DNA from: a virus | Reading direction: 5' to 3' (one strand) | Virus record (IMG/VR): IMGVR_UViG_3300044522_001092 | Span: 1 to 35,497 of that record | DNA: 35,497 nt | Shown here: positions 7,938 to 13,433 of the stretch, in pieces | Numbering within the stretch: position 1 is the stretch's first letter | How the letters are laid out: the number at the start of each line of letters is the position of its first letter | Notes under the pieces: generated by a model | Told to the model about the DNA's origin: nothing | What the model saw: only the letters and a program-made list of their open reading frames with translations | Databases searched by the model: none | Translations under genes and position numbers: made by a program

Positions 7938-9199
7938 TTCGTGCGCCCTTCAAATCGGGAGATGTCCCCGCGCATTTTCACAGGGGCGAAGACGTGGCGC
8001 TCGCCATTGCGGTTTTTTATGACGCGGATGACCGGAGCGGCCTTGTCGGCATGGTCAATGTGGAGAACGTAATCGGCATGGTGTCCCACGGCGCGGGACT
8101 CGCGGAGTTCGCCACCGTCATTCATCTGGGAGGCGGTAAAAACGACGATATTGTGCTTGAGGGCGAGGATTTTGAGGCGGCGGACGACTTCGCTGACCTG
8201 TTGCTCGCGAGTTTCGGCTTTCGATGAGTTGCCGACCGTGCAAAGTTGGATGTAGTCAACCACTATCCATTTCATGCCGGCCTTGGCGCCTTGGTGACAG
8301 GCAACCTCGATGTCATCGATGGTCGTGATCTGGTCGTGGACCGTGATCGGTAGTCGGGCAATGGTGCGGATGCCGATGGCCATTCCCTGCATTTGTTCCG
8401 CGGTCGGGTGGTCGAAGGCGCTGACGACGCGGTGGCCGGACTTGCACGCGGCCATGCGGGATATGACCGAGCTGGCCGTCATTTCGAGGCTGAAGATGAT
8501 GCCTGGCTTGTTCTCGGCTGCGCCGTTGAGGGCGGCTTGCAGTAGGAAAATACTCTTTCCTCCCGAGGTTTCGCTGGCGGCCACGGCCACGGTGCCGAGT
8601 TCAAACCCACCATTGAGAAGATAATCAAGCTCTTGGATGTTGCTCTTGATGCGCTCAGGCGGCACCGTGCTTTCGAGGGCGGTGATGAGGTTTTCGCATT
8701 GGAGCTTTATGGTAAGTGCCGAGTTGTCAATGTCATCGTCCTCGGTGAGCGTGGCGGCGAGGTCGGATAGGTCTGCCGTCATGAGGGAGATGTCGGCCTT
8801 GGTCTCGTGTAGCTTCTGCATCGCCTTCCGGTAGCGGCGGGCCTTAATGAGATCCTTGCGGAAGTCCAAAGCACTCTCCCTGTCCGGTGCTGGGTAATGC
8901 TCTTTGATGATGAAAAGGGCGGAGGCACCGCCGATCTCCTCGAGCTTTCCGGTTTCCTCGAGCTTCGCCTGTATCGTGAAGAGGTTCACTTGTCGCCCGG
9001 CGGCGCGGGTTTCTTTGATCGCTTTGAGGATCGTGCGGTGGGCGGATTGGAGGAAAAGGTCTTGATCCCACTTTGCCATGTCGAGCACGTCATCGGCCTG
9101 GAGGATGATCGAGATCGCGGATTGCTCGGCTGAGAGGTTTTGCGGGACGGTCTGCGTCTGGGTCGTGGCAGGGTAAAAATCGGTTTTTCGGAGGTTCAT
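7934..9199 (-). CDS. Replicative DNA helicase (DnaB-type)
   Basis: This 421-aa protein should be the phage's replicative helicase. The N-terminal DnaB domain (about 20-130) begins with LSAEQSAISIIL. In the RecA-like domain, Walker A is ASETSGGKS (208-216, Lys215), with Ala in place of the usual first Gly; the catalytic Glu239 is in FSLEMT; Walker B is WIVVDYIQL (Asp315); motif H3 is TASQMN (Gln358); and the arginine-finger loop is KNRNGE (395-400). Length is slightly shorter than bacterial DnaB (about 470 aa). It follows the candidate origin region and a replisome-organiser-like gene. No separate primase or DNA polymerase is visible, so host enzymes are probably recruited. Confidence 0.92.
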   Translation of the reverse strand: MNLRKTDFYPATTQTQTVPQNLSAEQSAISIILQADDVLDMAKWDQDLFLQSAHRTILKAIKETRAAGRQVNLFTIQAKLEETGKLEEIGGASALFIIKEHYPAPDRESALDFRKDLIKARRYRKAMQKLHETKADISLMTADLSDLAATLTEDDDIDNSALTIKLQCENLITALESTVPPERIKSNIQELDYLLNGGFELGTVAVAASETSGGKSIFLLQAALNGAAENKPGIIFSLEMTASSVISRMAACKSGHRVVSAFDHPTAEQMQGMAIGIRTIARLPITVHDQITTIDDIEVACHQGAKAGMKWIVVDYIQLCTVGNSSKAETREQQVSEVVRRLKILALKHNIVVFTASQMNDGGELRESRAVGHHADYVLHIDHADKAAPVIRVIKNRNGERHVFAPVKMRGDISRFEGRTK

Positions 9200-9220
9200 G
9201 GTTTTGGTGGTTTCCGTCTG

Positions 9221-9250
9221 AGCTGCGCTGGCGACAGCCAGAGCGCAGCT
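9221..9250. repeat. GC-rich hairpin in the leader of the helicase gene
   Basis: AGCTGCGCT at 9221-9229 pairs with AGCGCAGCT at 9242-9250, extended inside by GGC/GCC with a two-base bulge. There is no T-run on the minus strand, so it does not look like a terminator. It lies 22 bases before the helicase start and may be part of the origin or a leader structure. Confidence 0.7.
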
Positions 9251-9251
9251 A

Positions 9252-9278
9252 TCTATTCGATAGAATAGATATTCTATC
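9252..9278. repeat. Overlapping A/T-rich palindromes, candidate unwinding or binding site
   Basis: GATAGAATA (9259-9267) and TATTCTATC (9270-9278) are perfect inverted repeats with a 2-base spacer. A second palindrome, TCTATTC (9252-9258) with GAATAGA (9263-9269), overlaps it. The stretch is followed by CTAT repeats up to 9288. It is A/T-rich within a GC-rich genome and adjoins the iteron array. Confidence 0.75.
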
Positions 9279-9294
9279 TATCTATCTAGGCCAC

Positions 9295-9356
9295 GTTGGG
9301 TTCGGTTGGGTTACCCGTGGGTTATCGTTGGGTTTCGGTTGGGTTATCGTTGGGTT
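9295..9356. repeat. Iteron array, six copies with about 11-bp period (candidate origin)
   Basis: The unit CGTTGGGTTAT recurs with its TGGGTT core beginning near 9297, 9307, 9318, 9329, 9340 and 9351; one copy (9318) is degenerate in the flanking GTT. The 10-11-bp spacing places each copy on the same face of the helix, as in iteron origins bound by an initiator. It lies in the 171-base gap between the replisome-organiser-like gene and helicase, beside the palindromes. Similar A/C-rich motifs on the minus strand occur in leaders of some other genes, so a leader role is an alternative. Confidence 0.65.
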
Positions 9357-9370
9357 ATTTTTCATAGGGT

Positions 9371-9724
9371 CTAAAGTTTGAGTTTTTTGGGTTTCGGAGC
9401 TTCTTCTTTTGGTCGTCCACCCTTTGATCCGTTGTCCCAAGAATTGAGGATTCGCTTGTTGTGTTCCGCCCATTGGTGAAGGACAAAGTCGCTGCCTTCG
9501 CGGTGAGCAAATCCGGCTTTGATAAGTGCCTGCTCAAATGCCATCGGGTCACCTTCCCAATCGGCAATCGCGGCCACGATCTCGGCTGGCTTTTCGATTC
9601 GTTCGGTGCGCCTGAATTGGCATTGCGCCCAAAGTTTGATGAGAGAGAAGACGCCGGCGTGGCCTGCCATCTTGAGCAAAATCTTGGTTTTGTAGTGGTC
9701 TGGAAAGTCGGGTGATAAGATCAT
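9371..9724 (-). CDS. Replisome organiser / replication initiation-like protein
   Basis: This 117-aa protein resembles the N-terminal domain of phage replisome organisers: it opens with DFPDHYKTKILLKMAG, has a conserved LIKLWAQCQ segment near residue 28-36, a WEGDP turn (about 56-60), LIKAGF near 67-72, a VLHQWAEHN motif (about 81-89) and the NGSKGGRPKE ending. The last motif is common where the winged-helix domain meets a DNA-binding tail. It would bind the adjacent origin and load the helicase. It is short compared with full-length organisers (about 250 aa), lacking the C-terminal DnaD-like part, so a loader function would require the separate helicase next door. Recognition is by pattern memory, without a search. 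Confidence 0.72.
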   Translation of the reverse strand: MILSPDFPDHYKTKILLKMAGHAGVFSLIKLWAQCQFRRTERIEKPAEIVAAIADWEGDPMAFEQALIKAGFAHREGSDFVLHQWAEHNKRILNSWDNGSKGGRPKEEAPKPKKLKL

Positions 9725-9918
9725 TTCTTCTTTTTGTTGTTTAAATGGTTCCGCTGGACGTAATCGCGGACTTGCTCGAGATCCGCCTCCGCCTGCGCCT
9801 TGTCATCGAGGGCGTATGTGTGCCGGTATGGTGGTAGAGGCACGCCACGCTCGAGGCGCGGCCCTATCGGGCAATCGTTCGCGCAGATGGCTAGGCGGAG
9901 GGTGATTGATGGAAGCAT
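9721..9918 (-). CDS. Hypothetical 65-aa protein
   Basis: Unrecognised. Its stop overlaps the replisome-organiser-like start as ATGA, which argues that it is real. The N-terminal half has two cysteines in AICANDCPIGPRLERG, then LPPYRHTYALDDK, a charged helix AEADLEQVRDYVQRNHL, and a run of lysines at the end. The lysine tail suggests nucleic-acid binding. There is no Shine-Dalgarno sequence before ATG 9918. Confidence 0.65.
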   Translation of the reverse strand: MLPSITLRLAICANDCPIGPRLERGVPLPPYRHTYALDDKAQAEADLEQVRDYVQRNHLNNKKKK

Positions 9919-9924
9919 TGTTTT

Positions 9925-9954
9925 AAAAAATCCGCGTTTTTTGGGATTGCGCGG
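9925..9954 (-). terminator. Weak terminator-like hairpin
   Basis: On the minus strand CCGCG (9954-9950) can pair with CGCGG (9936-9932) across a 13-base loop, followed by ATTTTTT. The stem is only five G/C pairs, so this may be an attenuator between the SSB-like gene and the replication genes, or chance. Confidence 0.3.
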
Positions 9955-9991
9955 CCCCCCTTGATCCCCTGCTTATTCAGCGAGGAAATAC

Positions 9992-10276
9992 TCAGAACGG
10001 GATTTCGTCGCCGTCTTCGTCTAGTTGTTTGGGCTTCGGTTGAGGTGCAGGCGCTTGGGCTTTTGGCTTGAGCGTCTTCCAGTTGCCGACGATGGGGCCA
10101 CGTTCGCCGGATTCGCGGGCGGCTTGTGGGATGTCTTGGACGACGAACCCATCGTTTCCGTATTGGTCGGTGCCGTCTCGGTTGTCCATGAAGGTGAGGC
10201 CGAGGTAGGTTCCCTTTTCTCCCTTGTGGAGGTGGGCTTTATCGATTTTCGTGACGTTGATGTTGGCTTTGATCAT
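9992..10276 (-). CDS. SSB-like protein with acidic DEIPF tail
   Basis: This 94-aa protein probably binds single-stranded DNA during recombination and replication. The evidence is the C-terminus DEDGDEIPF, which matches the acidic tip that bacterial SSB uses to recruit partners. It is preceded by a Pro/Ala/Gln/Lys-rich disordered linker (about 70-86) and a small beta-rich N-terminal domain (ANINVTKIDKAHL...). The N-terminal domain is not an obvious SSB OB-fold by eye and contains TFMDNRDGTDQYGNDGFVVQ-type sequence. The start is set at ATG 10276, two bases after the exonuclease stop. It sits with Bet and the exonuclease in a recombination cassette. Confidence 0.75.
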   Translation of the reverse strand: MIKANINVTKIDKAHLHKGEKGTYLGLTFMDNRDGTDQYGNDGFVVQDIPQAARESGERGPIVGNWKTLKPKAQAPAPQPKPKQLDEDGDEIPF

Positions 10277-10278
10277 GA

Positions 10279-11091
10279 TTACTTTGACGCCCAGGTGGGC
10301 AGGCTGATGGTTTCGATGTCTGAGGAGTAGGCCGGCCAGTGACCGGAGGATTGGCAGGCCTCGAGGAGATCGAGGTTGCGGAGGTTGCGCTCGCGGCCCA
10401 TGGCAACGCTGGCAGGGTCGAGGCAATAGACGCCCACGGCGTAGGGTGCCGTTTTTTCTACCGCGATGAATACGAAGTGGGTGGCTCCGAGGAGGTCGAG
10501 GTAGTGGGCGGCTTGCTGCGCGTATCCGTATTGCGCGATGGTCTTGGAAAACGCCTCGGGGGAGGCGTCTTCGGTGGTCTTAATGTCCGCGATGGTGGTC
10601 GAGCCGTGGGAGTCGGTGGCGACGATGTCGAGCCGACCCTTGAGGAGGAGGCCTTCGGGGTTGCTGCGAGTGATGCGCCTAAAAACGCTCACCTCGCGCT
10701 TGGCGTCGGCGAGGATCGCGGCGGCGGCGGGGTGTGCTGCAACGGATGCAGCGGCACCGGCTAGGGCGATATGCTGCTCCTCGGTGATGATCGGGAGCGT
10801 CTGCGCGTCTCGCCATGCCTTGCCTTCCTTGCTGACGAAGGTCATTCCCTCTGGCTTCACCGCGAAGCTACCGGCGAGCTTTTTGGGCTCAAGGGCGGCG
10901 CGGTGGAGGAGTGTGCCAAATACCAGCGCGGGGGTTGGCTCGGGCCTCACCTCTGTGAGCTTGGCTAGGTAGTGCGCCGGGCTGCGGTTGATATTCTTGA
11001 GAGCGGAGATGTTGATCCCCGTGGCGGCACGATATGTCTGCTCCTCGAGGTCGAAATAAACGCCTTCCTGTGAGTCGATAAAGGCGCTCAT
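10279..11091 (-). CDS. RecE-like PD-(D/E)XK exonuclease
   Basis: This 270-aa nuclease should resect DNA ends to make the 3' single strand used by the Bet annealing protein. It has the PD-(D/E)XK core as seen in RecE and the DUF3799 group: FGTLLHRAALEP gives His63 and Glu68, KGRLDIVATD gives Asp155, IADIKTTED gives Asp169 and Lys171, and QAAHY gives a QxxxY motif (Gln193, Tyr197). The N-terminal region includes ISALKNINRSPAHYL, usual in the family. The start overlaps the Bet stop by four bases, the order expected for a coupled exonuclease-annealase pair. Confidence 0.88.
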   Translation of the reverse strand: MSAFIDSQEGVYFDLEEQTYRAATGINISALKNINRSPAHYLAKLTEVRPEPTPALVFGTLLHRAALEPKKLAGSFAVKPEGMTFVSKEGKAWRDAQTLPIITEEQHIALAGAAASVAAHPAAAAILADAKREVSVFRRITRSNPEGLLLKGRLDIVATDSHGSTTIADIKTTEDASPEAFSKTIAQYGYAQQAAHYLDLLGATHFVFIAVEKTAPYAVGVYCLDPASVAMGRERNLRNLDLLEACQSSGHWPAYSSDIETISLPTWASK

Positions 11092-11939
11092 TCTGCGACC
11101 TCCTCGGCGAGGATGCTGTGGATCTCGGCGAGCGCTTTTTCAGCGGCTTCGTCCGAAAGCTCGGTGATGAGCTTGGCCTTACCGATGAGCGCCGGGGCTA
11201 TGACCTTGAGCTGCTTAATGAATGCGCCCTCGAGCACGCCAGCGTCGGCAATGGCGGCTTGCAGTTGCTTCTGTGGCGTGTCGGGCGTGAATGCTGGCAC
11301 GGCGTCCAGTAGGCGAGGATCTGGCAGCATGGGGATGTTGTCCTCGGGGTCGATCACTCGGGCCTTGAATACGGGCTTCTCTGCTGTGAACGCTTGGGCT
11401 TGGCGTCCGCCAATGTCTCGGGCCTCGTCCTCGTCATGGATGCCACTCACTCCAAAGGCGAGGCGGATAGATTGAATGATCGCCTTATTACGAAGCATTC
11501 GGCGCGGCATTTGGTTCCACGGCTCGGTGACTCTTTTGCACTCTTCAAAATACTCGGTCACGCGAACGGGATGCGAGCGGTCCTTGAGGTAGATGGTGCC
11601 GGTGGCGTGTGTCGGGGTCTTGCCGTCTCCGAAAACCTCCACATCCATACCGTCGAAGTTCGGTTGGCGGTTGGCAATTTTTATCCAGCCGTCCACGCCT
11701 ACCATTGGAGCTATGCCACCGCCCTTTTTTGGGAAGGCGTAGAGCTCTTTTAGGAGCGGGTTGAGCTCGTAGGTGTTCGCCGTCACCACCAGGGCGAGCA
11801 GCTCGTCATCGGTCGCGCCTTTGAAGACGGTGTTTTTGAGGGTGCTGTGGAGCTTGGTGGGCTCGACGTTGATGCGTCCGGCCATGACGGCCAGCGCGGA
11901 GGGTTTCGCTTGCGGGATCACCGCTATTTCGTTACTCAT
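11088..11939 (-). CDS. bet: Single-strand annealing protein (Red beta / Bet family)
   Basis: This 283-aa protein anneals complementary single strands. Similarity to lambda Red-beta is readable by eye: the TVFKGATDDELLALVV segment, NTYELNPLLKELYAF, the VGVDGWIKI motif, NFDGMDVEV, and RMLRNKAIIQSIRLAFG followed by GIHDEDEARDI. The C-terminal third (about 185-283) is helical and diverges from lambda, which is normal. It starts at ATG 11939 with only a weak AAGGA about 12 bases upstream. It lies immediately upstream of the RecE-like exonuclease and the SSB-like gene. Confidence 0.93.
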   Translation of the reverse strand: MSNEIAVIPQAKPSALAVMAGRINVEPTKLHSTLKNTVFKGATDDELLALVVTANTYELNPLLKELYAFPKKGGGIAPMVGVDGWIKIANRQPNFDGMDVEVFGDGKTPTHATGTIYLKDRSHPVRVTEYFEECKRVTEPWNQMPRRMLRNKAIIQSIRLAFGVSGIHDEDEARDIGGRQAQAFTAEKPVFKARVIDPEDNIPMLPDPRLLDAVPAFTPDTPQKQLQAAIADAGVLEGAFIKQLKVIAPALIGKAKLITELSDEAAEKALAEIHSILAEEVAE

Positions 11940-11975
11940 TTTTTGGTTTTTCCTTTTTTCTAGGGTTTAACTACC

Positions 11976-12012
11976 GGCTCCGTCGGATTGCCGTCCGGCG
12001 GGGCCACTTTTT
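11976..12012 (+). terminator. Hairpin with T-run on the plus strand, upstream of bet
   Basis: GGCTCCGTCGGA (11976-11987) pairs with TCCGGCGGGGCC (11994-12005) over a 6-base loop (two G-T pairs on the plus strand), and TTTTT follows at 12008-12012. It looks like a plus-strand terminator, although the only plus-strand gene lies further right. On the minus strand the same arms have two A-C mismatches and no T-run. Confidence 0.4.
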
Positions 12013-12024
12013 GTTTCTGGGGAT

Positions 12025-12171
12025 TTACTTATGGGAATTGTCTTCTTCCTCGAACCGGCGGCGGCGTTCTTTGCGGATGCGCTCGCGTTCGCACTCGATC
12101 CCGAGGTGGAAGGTCGTGTAGAGGCTTGCCATAATGAGAGCGGCGGCGATGAGGGCGGTCGTGTCGCTCAT
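12025..12171 (-). CDS. Small membrane protein, 48 aa
   Basis: Unrecognised. The start ATG 12171 overlaps the previous stop as ATGA. Residues 4-20 (TALIAAALIMASLYTTF) form a single transmembrane helix, followed by a highly charged Arg/Glu/Lys-rich tail (CERERIRKERRRRFEEEDN). The positive tail suggests a cytoplasmic C-terminus. It lies in the early operon, away from the lysis genes, so a superinfection-exclusion or host-membrane role is possible but unproven. Confidence 0.6.
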   Translation of the reverse strand: MSDTTALIAAALIMASLYTTFHLGIECERERIRKERRRRFEEEDNSHK

Positions 12172-12380
12172 GGGTTCGCCCTCCGGTTGAGGAGTTGATA
12201 GAGGCCATTGCGCTGACGCTCGAGGCGCCGGCTGGTCTCGCGGAGCGGAATGCCAAATGTGGATCCGGACGCCTTCACTGCGGCCTCGGTCTCCGGCGTC
12301 TCGGTTGTCCAGTCGCACTCGGGGAGTGATTCGGCGCGGTCACGGTCGGCCTCGATCTCGGTCCAGTTCGGCGTGCTCAT
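12168..12380 (-). CDS. Hypothetical 70-aa protein
   Basis: Unrecognised. ATG 12380 overlaps the upstream stop as ATGA. The first half is acidic (IEADRDRAESLPECDWTTETPETEAAV) and the second half is basic (LRETSRRLERQRNGLYQLLNRR), with KASGSTFGIPLRE between them. It appears to be a small polar protein. It belongs to the chain of coupled small genes behind the RHH regulator. Confidence 0.58.
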   Translation of the reverse strand: MSTPNWTEIEADRDRAESLPECDWTTETPETEAAVKASGSTFGIPLRETSRRLERQRNGLYQLLNRRANP

Positions 12381-12496
12381 CGTGCGATCCTCCGAGCGAG
12401 TAGTGCCAGCGAGAGGACAGGCACGGTCATGGTGAGAAAATCGAGAAAATAGCCGAGCGAGCGGCATACGGCGGAGGGGTCGTTTAGGTCGATCAT
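12377..12496 (-). CDS. Very small membrane protein, 39 aa
   Basis: This tiny gene starts at ATG 12496 and ends at TGA 12377. Both ends overlap the neighbouring genes by ATGA, which supports it strongly. It begins MIDLNDPSAVC, then has one hydrophobic helix of about 20 residues containing FLDFLTMTVPVLSLALL, and ends in ARRIAR. The basic end suggests a cytoplasmic C-terminus. Without the overlaps it would be too short to call. No function can be assigned. Confidence 0.55.
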   Translation of the reverse strand: MIDLNDPSAVCRSLGYFLDFLTMTVPVLSLALLARRIAR

Positions 12497-12681
12497 TTGG
12501 CCCTCCCGATTGCGCGGCTAAGATCGTTGCCACCGAGCTTGAGCGCCTTCGTTACTTCGGCCTCGTCGAACCTCCACCAACGCCCAACTTTAAAAGCCGG
12601 GATGCGGCTGTTCCTCGCCCATTCCTCGATGGTGTATTTTGCCACTCCGAGGCGAGCTGCCATGGCGGCTGAGTCGATCAT
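12493..12681 (-). CDS. Excisionase-like helix-turn-helix protein
   Basis: This 62-aa protein matches the small MerR-like helix-turn-helix family used by excisionases: AAMAARLGVAKYTIEEWARN (about residues 5-24) is the HTH, followed by the wing RIPAFKVGRWWRFDEAEV, where the GRWWRF motif is characteristic. It could direct excision with the integrase, or act as a regulator in the early operon. Its start overlaps the RHH stop as ATGA. Since it is encoded away from int, on the far side of the switch region, a pure regulatory role is equally possible. Confidence 0.78.
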   Translation of the reverse strand: MIDSAAMAARLGVAKYTIEEWARNSRIPAFKVGRWWRFDEAEVTKALKLGGNDLSRAIGRAK

Positions 12682-12839
12682 TTCGAGGCCCTCCGTTTGT
12701 TTTTACGTTCCACCATTTCACGCACGGCTTGGACTATCACTTTGCTTGGCGTGATGTTGTCAGTGTCTGCTTTGCGTTTGATTTCCTCCCAAAGTTCCGC
12801 TGGGAAGCACGCGCCTTGTTTTCTGTTTGCTGCTGTCAT
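12678..12839 (-). CDS. Ribbon-helix-helix (Arc/CopG-like) regulator, 53 aa
   Basis: This protein has the Arc/CopG layout in only 53 residues: an N-terminal beta strand (KQGACFP, about 7-13), helix A (AELWEEIKRKADT, about 14-26), the turn DNITPS, and helix B (KVIVQAVREMVERK, about 33-46), with a basic tail. It should bind DNA as a dimer of dimers. I start it at ATG 12839; an in-frame ATG at 12875 would place the operator-like GTGCAC sites inside the coding sequence. It is the first gene of the leftward early operon, so it probably represses or tunes its own promoter, like an RHH Cro or repressor. Confidence 0.8.
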   Translation of the reverse strand: MTAANRKQGACFPAELWEEIKRKADTDNITPSKVIVQAVREMVERKNKRRASK

Positions 12840-12842
12840 GCG

Positions 12843-13001
12843 GTGCACTTTTTTATATTGGTGCACTAATATCAATAAAAAAAGTCAATGGGGGGTTTCC
12901 CTACCGTGTATTTTTATATTGACATCCGCATGAACACTAGCGTTGCGGGGGGATATTTATTTTTAAGTGCACTGCAAAAAATATCGGTTGCATTGGTGCA
13001 C
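12843..13001. promoter_or_regulatory. Divergent control region with four GTGCAC palindromes
   Basis: GTGCAC occurs at 12843-12848, 12861-12866, 12967-12972 and 12996-13001. Two copies adjoin the leftward RHH gene and two the rightward RHH gene; a longer shared form, ATTGGTGCAC, is found at 12857-12866 and 12992-13001. A minus-strand TATAAA lies between the first two, where a bound repressor would block it. The region is A/T-rich, with TTGACA at 12919-12924 on the plus strand but no good -10 at the normal distance. It very likely holds divergent promoters and operators; the exact promoters are not certain. Confidence 0.7.
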
Positions 13002-13024
13002 CTCCTGTGTTTAGTTTCAAAATC

Positions 13025-13324
13025 ATGGGTCGTCCGAAAAAAACAGATGCGGAAAAAGTATCAAAGCCCGGGGTCGCTTTAGACCCTGAGTGCAGAGATA
13101 TTATTGCCCGCATTATAGCTTATGAAATGAAAGTTCGTGGGTCAGATATGACTCCGTCACAAGCTATCAGAACATGTATCCGCCAAGCTTGGCGCTTACT
13201 ATTTAAAGATCTCGAAGAGGGAAAAGCCCAAACGGTTGTTGGTGTCGTGATCCGGCCAGCCTCCGAGAGTTCCGTTTCTGGACCGTCAACTCGTATGAAG
13301 AAGAACTCCCCGAAGGCTTCCTAG
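13025..13324 (+). CDS. Ribbon-helix-helix-like regulator, sole plus-strand gene (99 aa without frameshift)
   Basis: The start is ATG 13025 (MGRPKKTDAEK, a usual opening of RHH/AT-hook-like regulators); GTG 13007 is a less likely alternative. Residues 16-60 resemble an RHH domain: GVALDPECRDIIARIIAYEM, a turn MTPS, and helix QAIRTCIRQAWRLL. It is divergent from the leftward RHH gene and shares the GTGCAC control region, so it is the best candidate for the lysogenic repressor. After residue 67 the sequence AQTVVGVVIRPASESS... looks little conserved. A GGGAAAA heptamer at 13219-13225 is in the right phase for -1 slippage, see the next entry. Confidence 0.75.
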   Translation: MGRPKKTDAEKVSKPGVALDPECRDIIARIIAYEMKVRGSDMTPSQAIRTCIRQAWRLLFKDLEEGKAQTVVGVVIRPASESSVSGPSTRMKKNSPKAS

Positions 13325-13428
13325 GCAAAGTAATCGACCTAACTACCGGCGAAGACTCCTTGCACCCAGACACTTACCTAGACAAAGACGGGGCTGATGG
13401 GGGGGGGGTGGTAACTCGCTCCCTTTAA
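13207..13428 (+). CDS. Minus-one frame extension of the plus-strand RHH gene (frameshift candidate)
   Basis: In the -1 frame an open stretch runs from after the TAA at 13204-13206 to the TAA at 13426-13428, five bases before the integrase stop codon. It has no ATG or GTG start upstream of its coding-like part, so it could only be made by slippage from the RHH frame. A shift at GGGAAAA (13219-13225) would give about 134 aa, with a C-terminal segment including FWTVNSYEEELPEGFLG and VIDLTTGEDS, which looks more protein-like than the frame-0 end. Near its end is a run of ten G (13399-13408). The alternatives are a sequencing or assembly indel, or a true frameshift mutation. Confidence 0.45.
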   Translation, partial: RSRRGKSPNGCWCRDPASLREFRFWTVNSYEEELPEGFLGKVIDLTTGEDSLHPDTYLDKDGADGGGVVTRSL

Positions 13429-13433
13429 TTACT

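Noticed and set aside
9295-9356. CRISPR array
   Set aside because: Units are about 11 bp and nearly contiguous, with no spacers of 25-40 bp and no cas gene.
13007-13024. GTG 13007 as start of the plus-strand RHH gene
   Set aside because: The added residues (FSFKI) are not family-like and no ribosome-binding site precedes it; ATG 13025 begins the usual MGRPKK.
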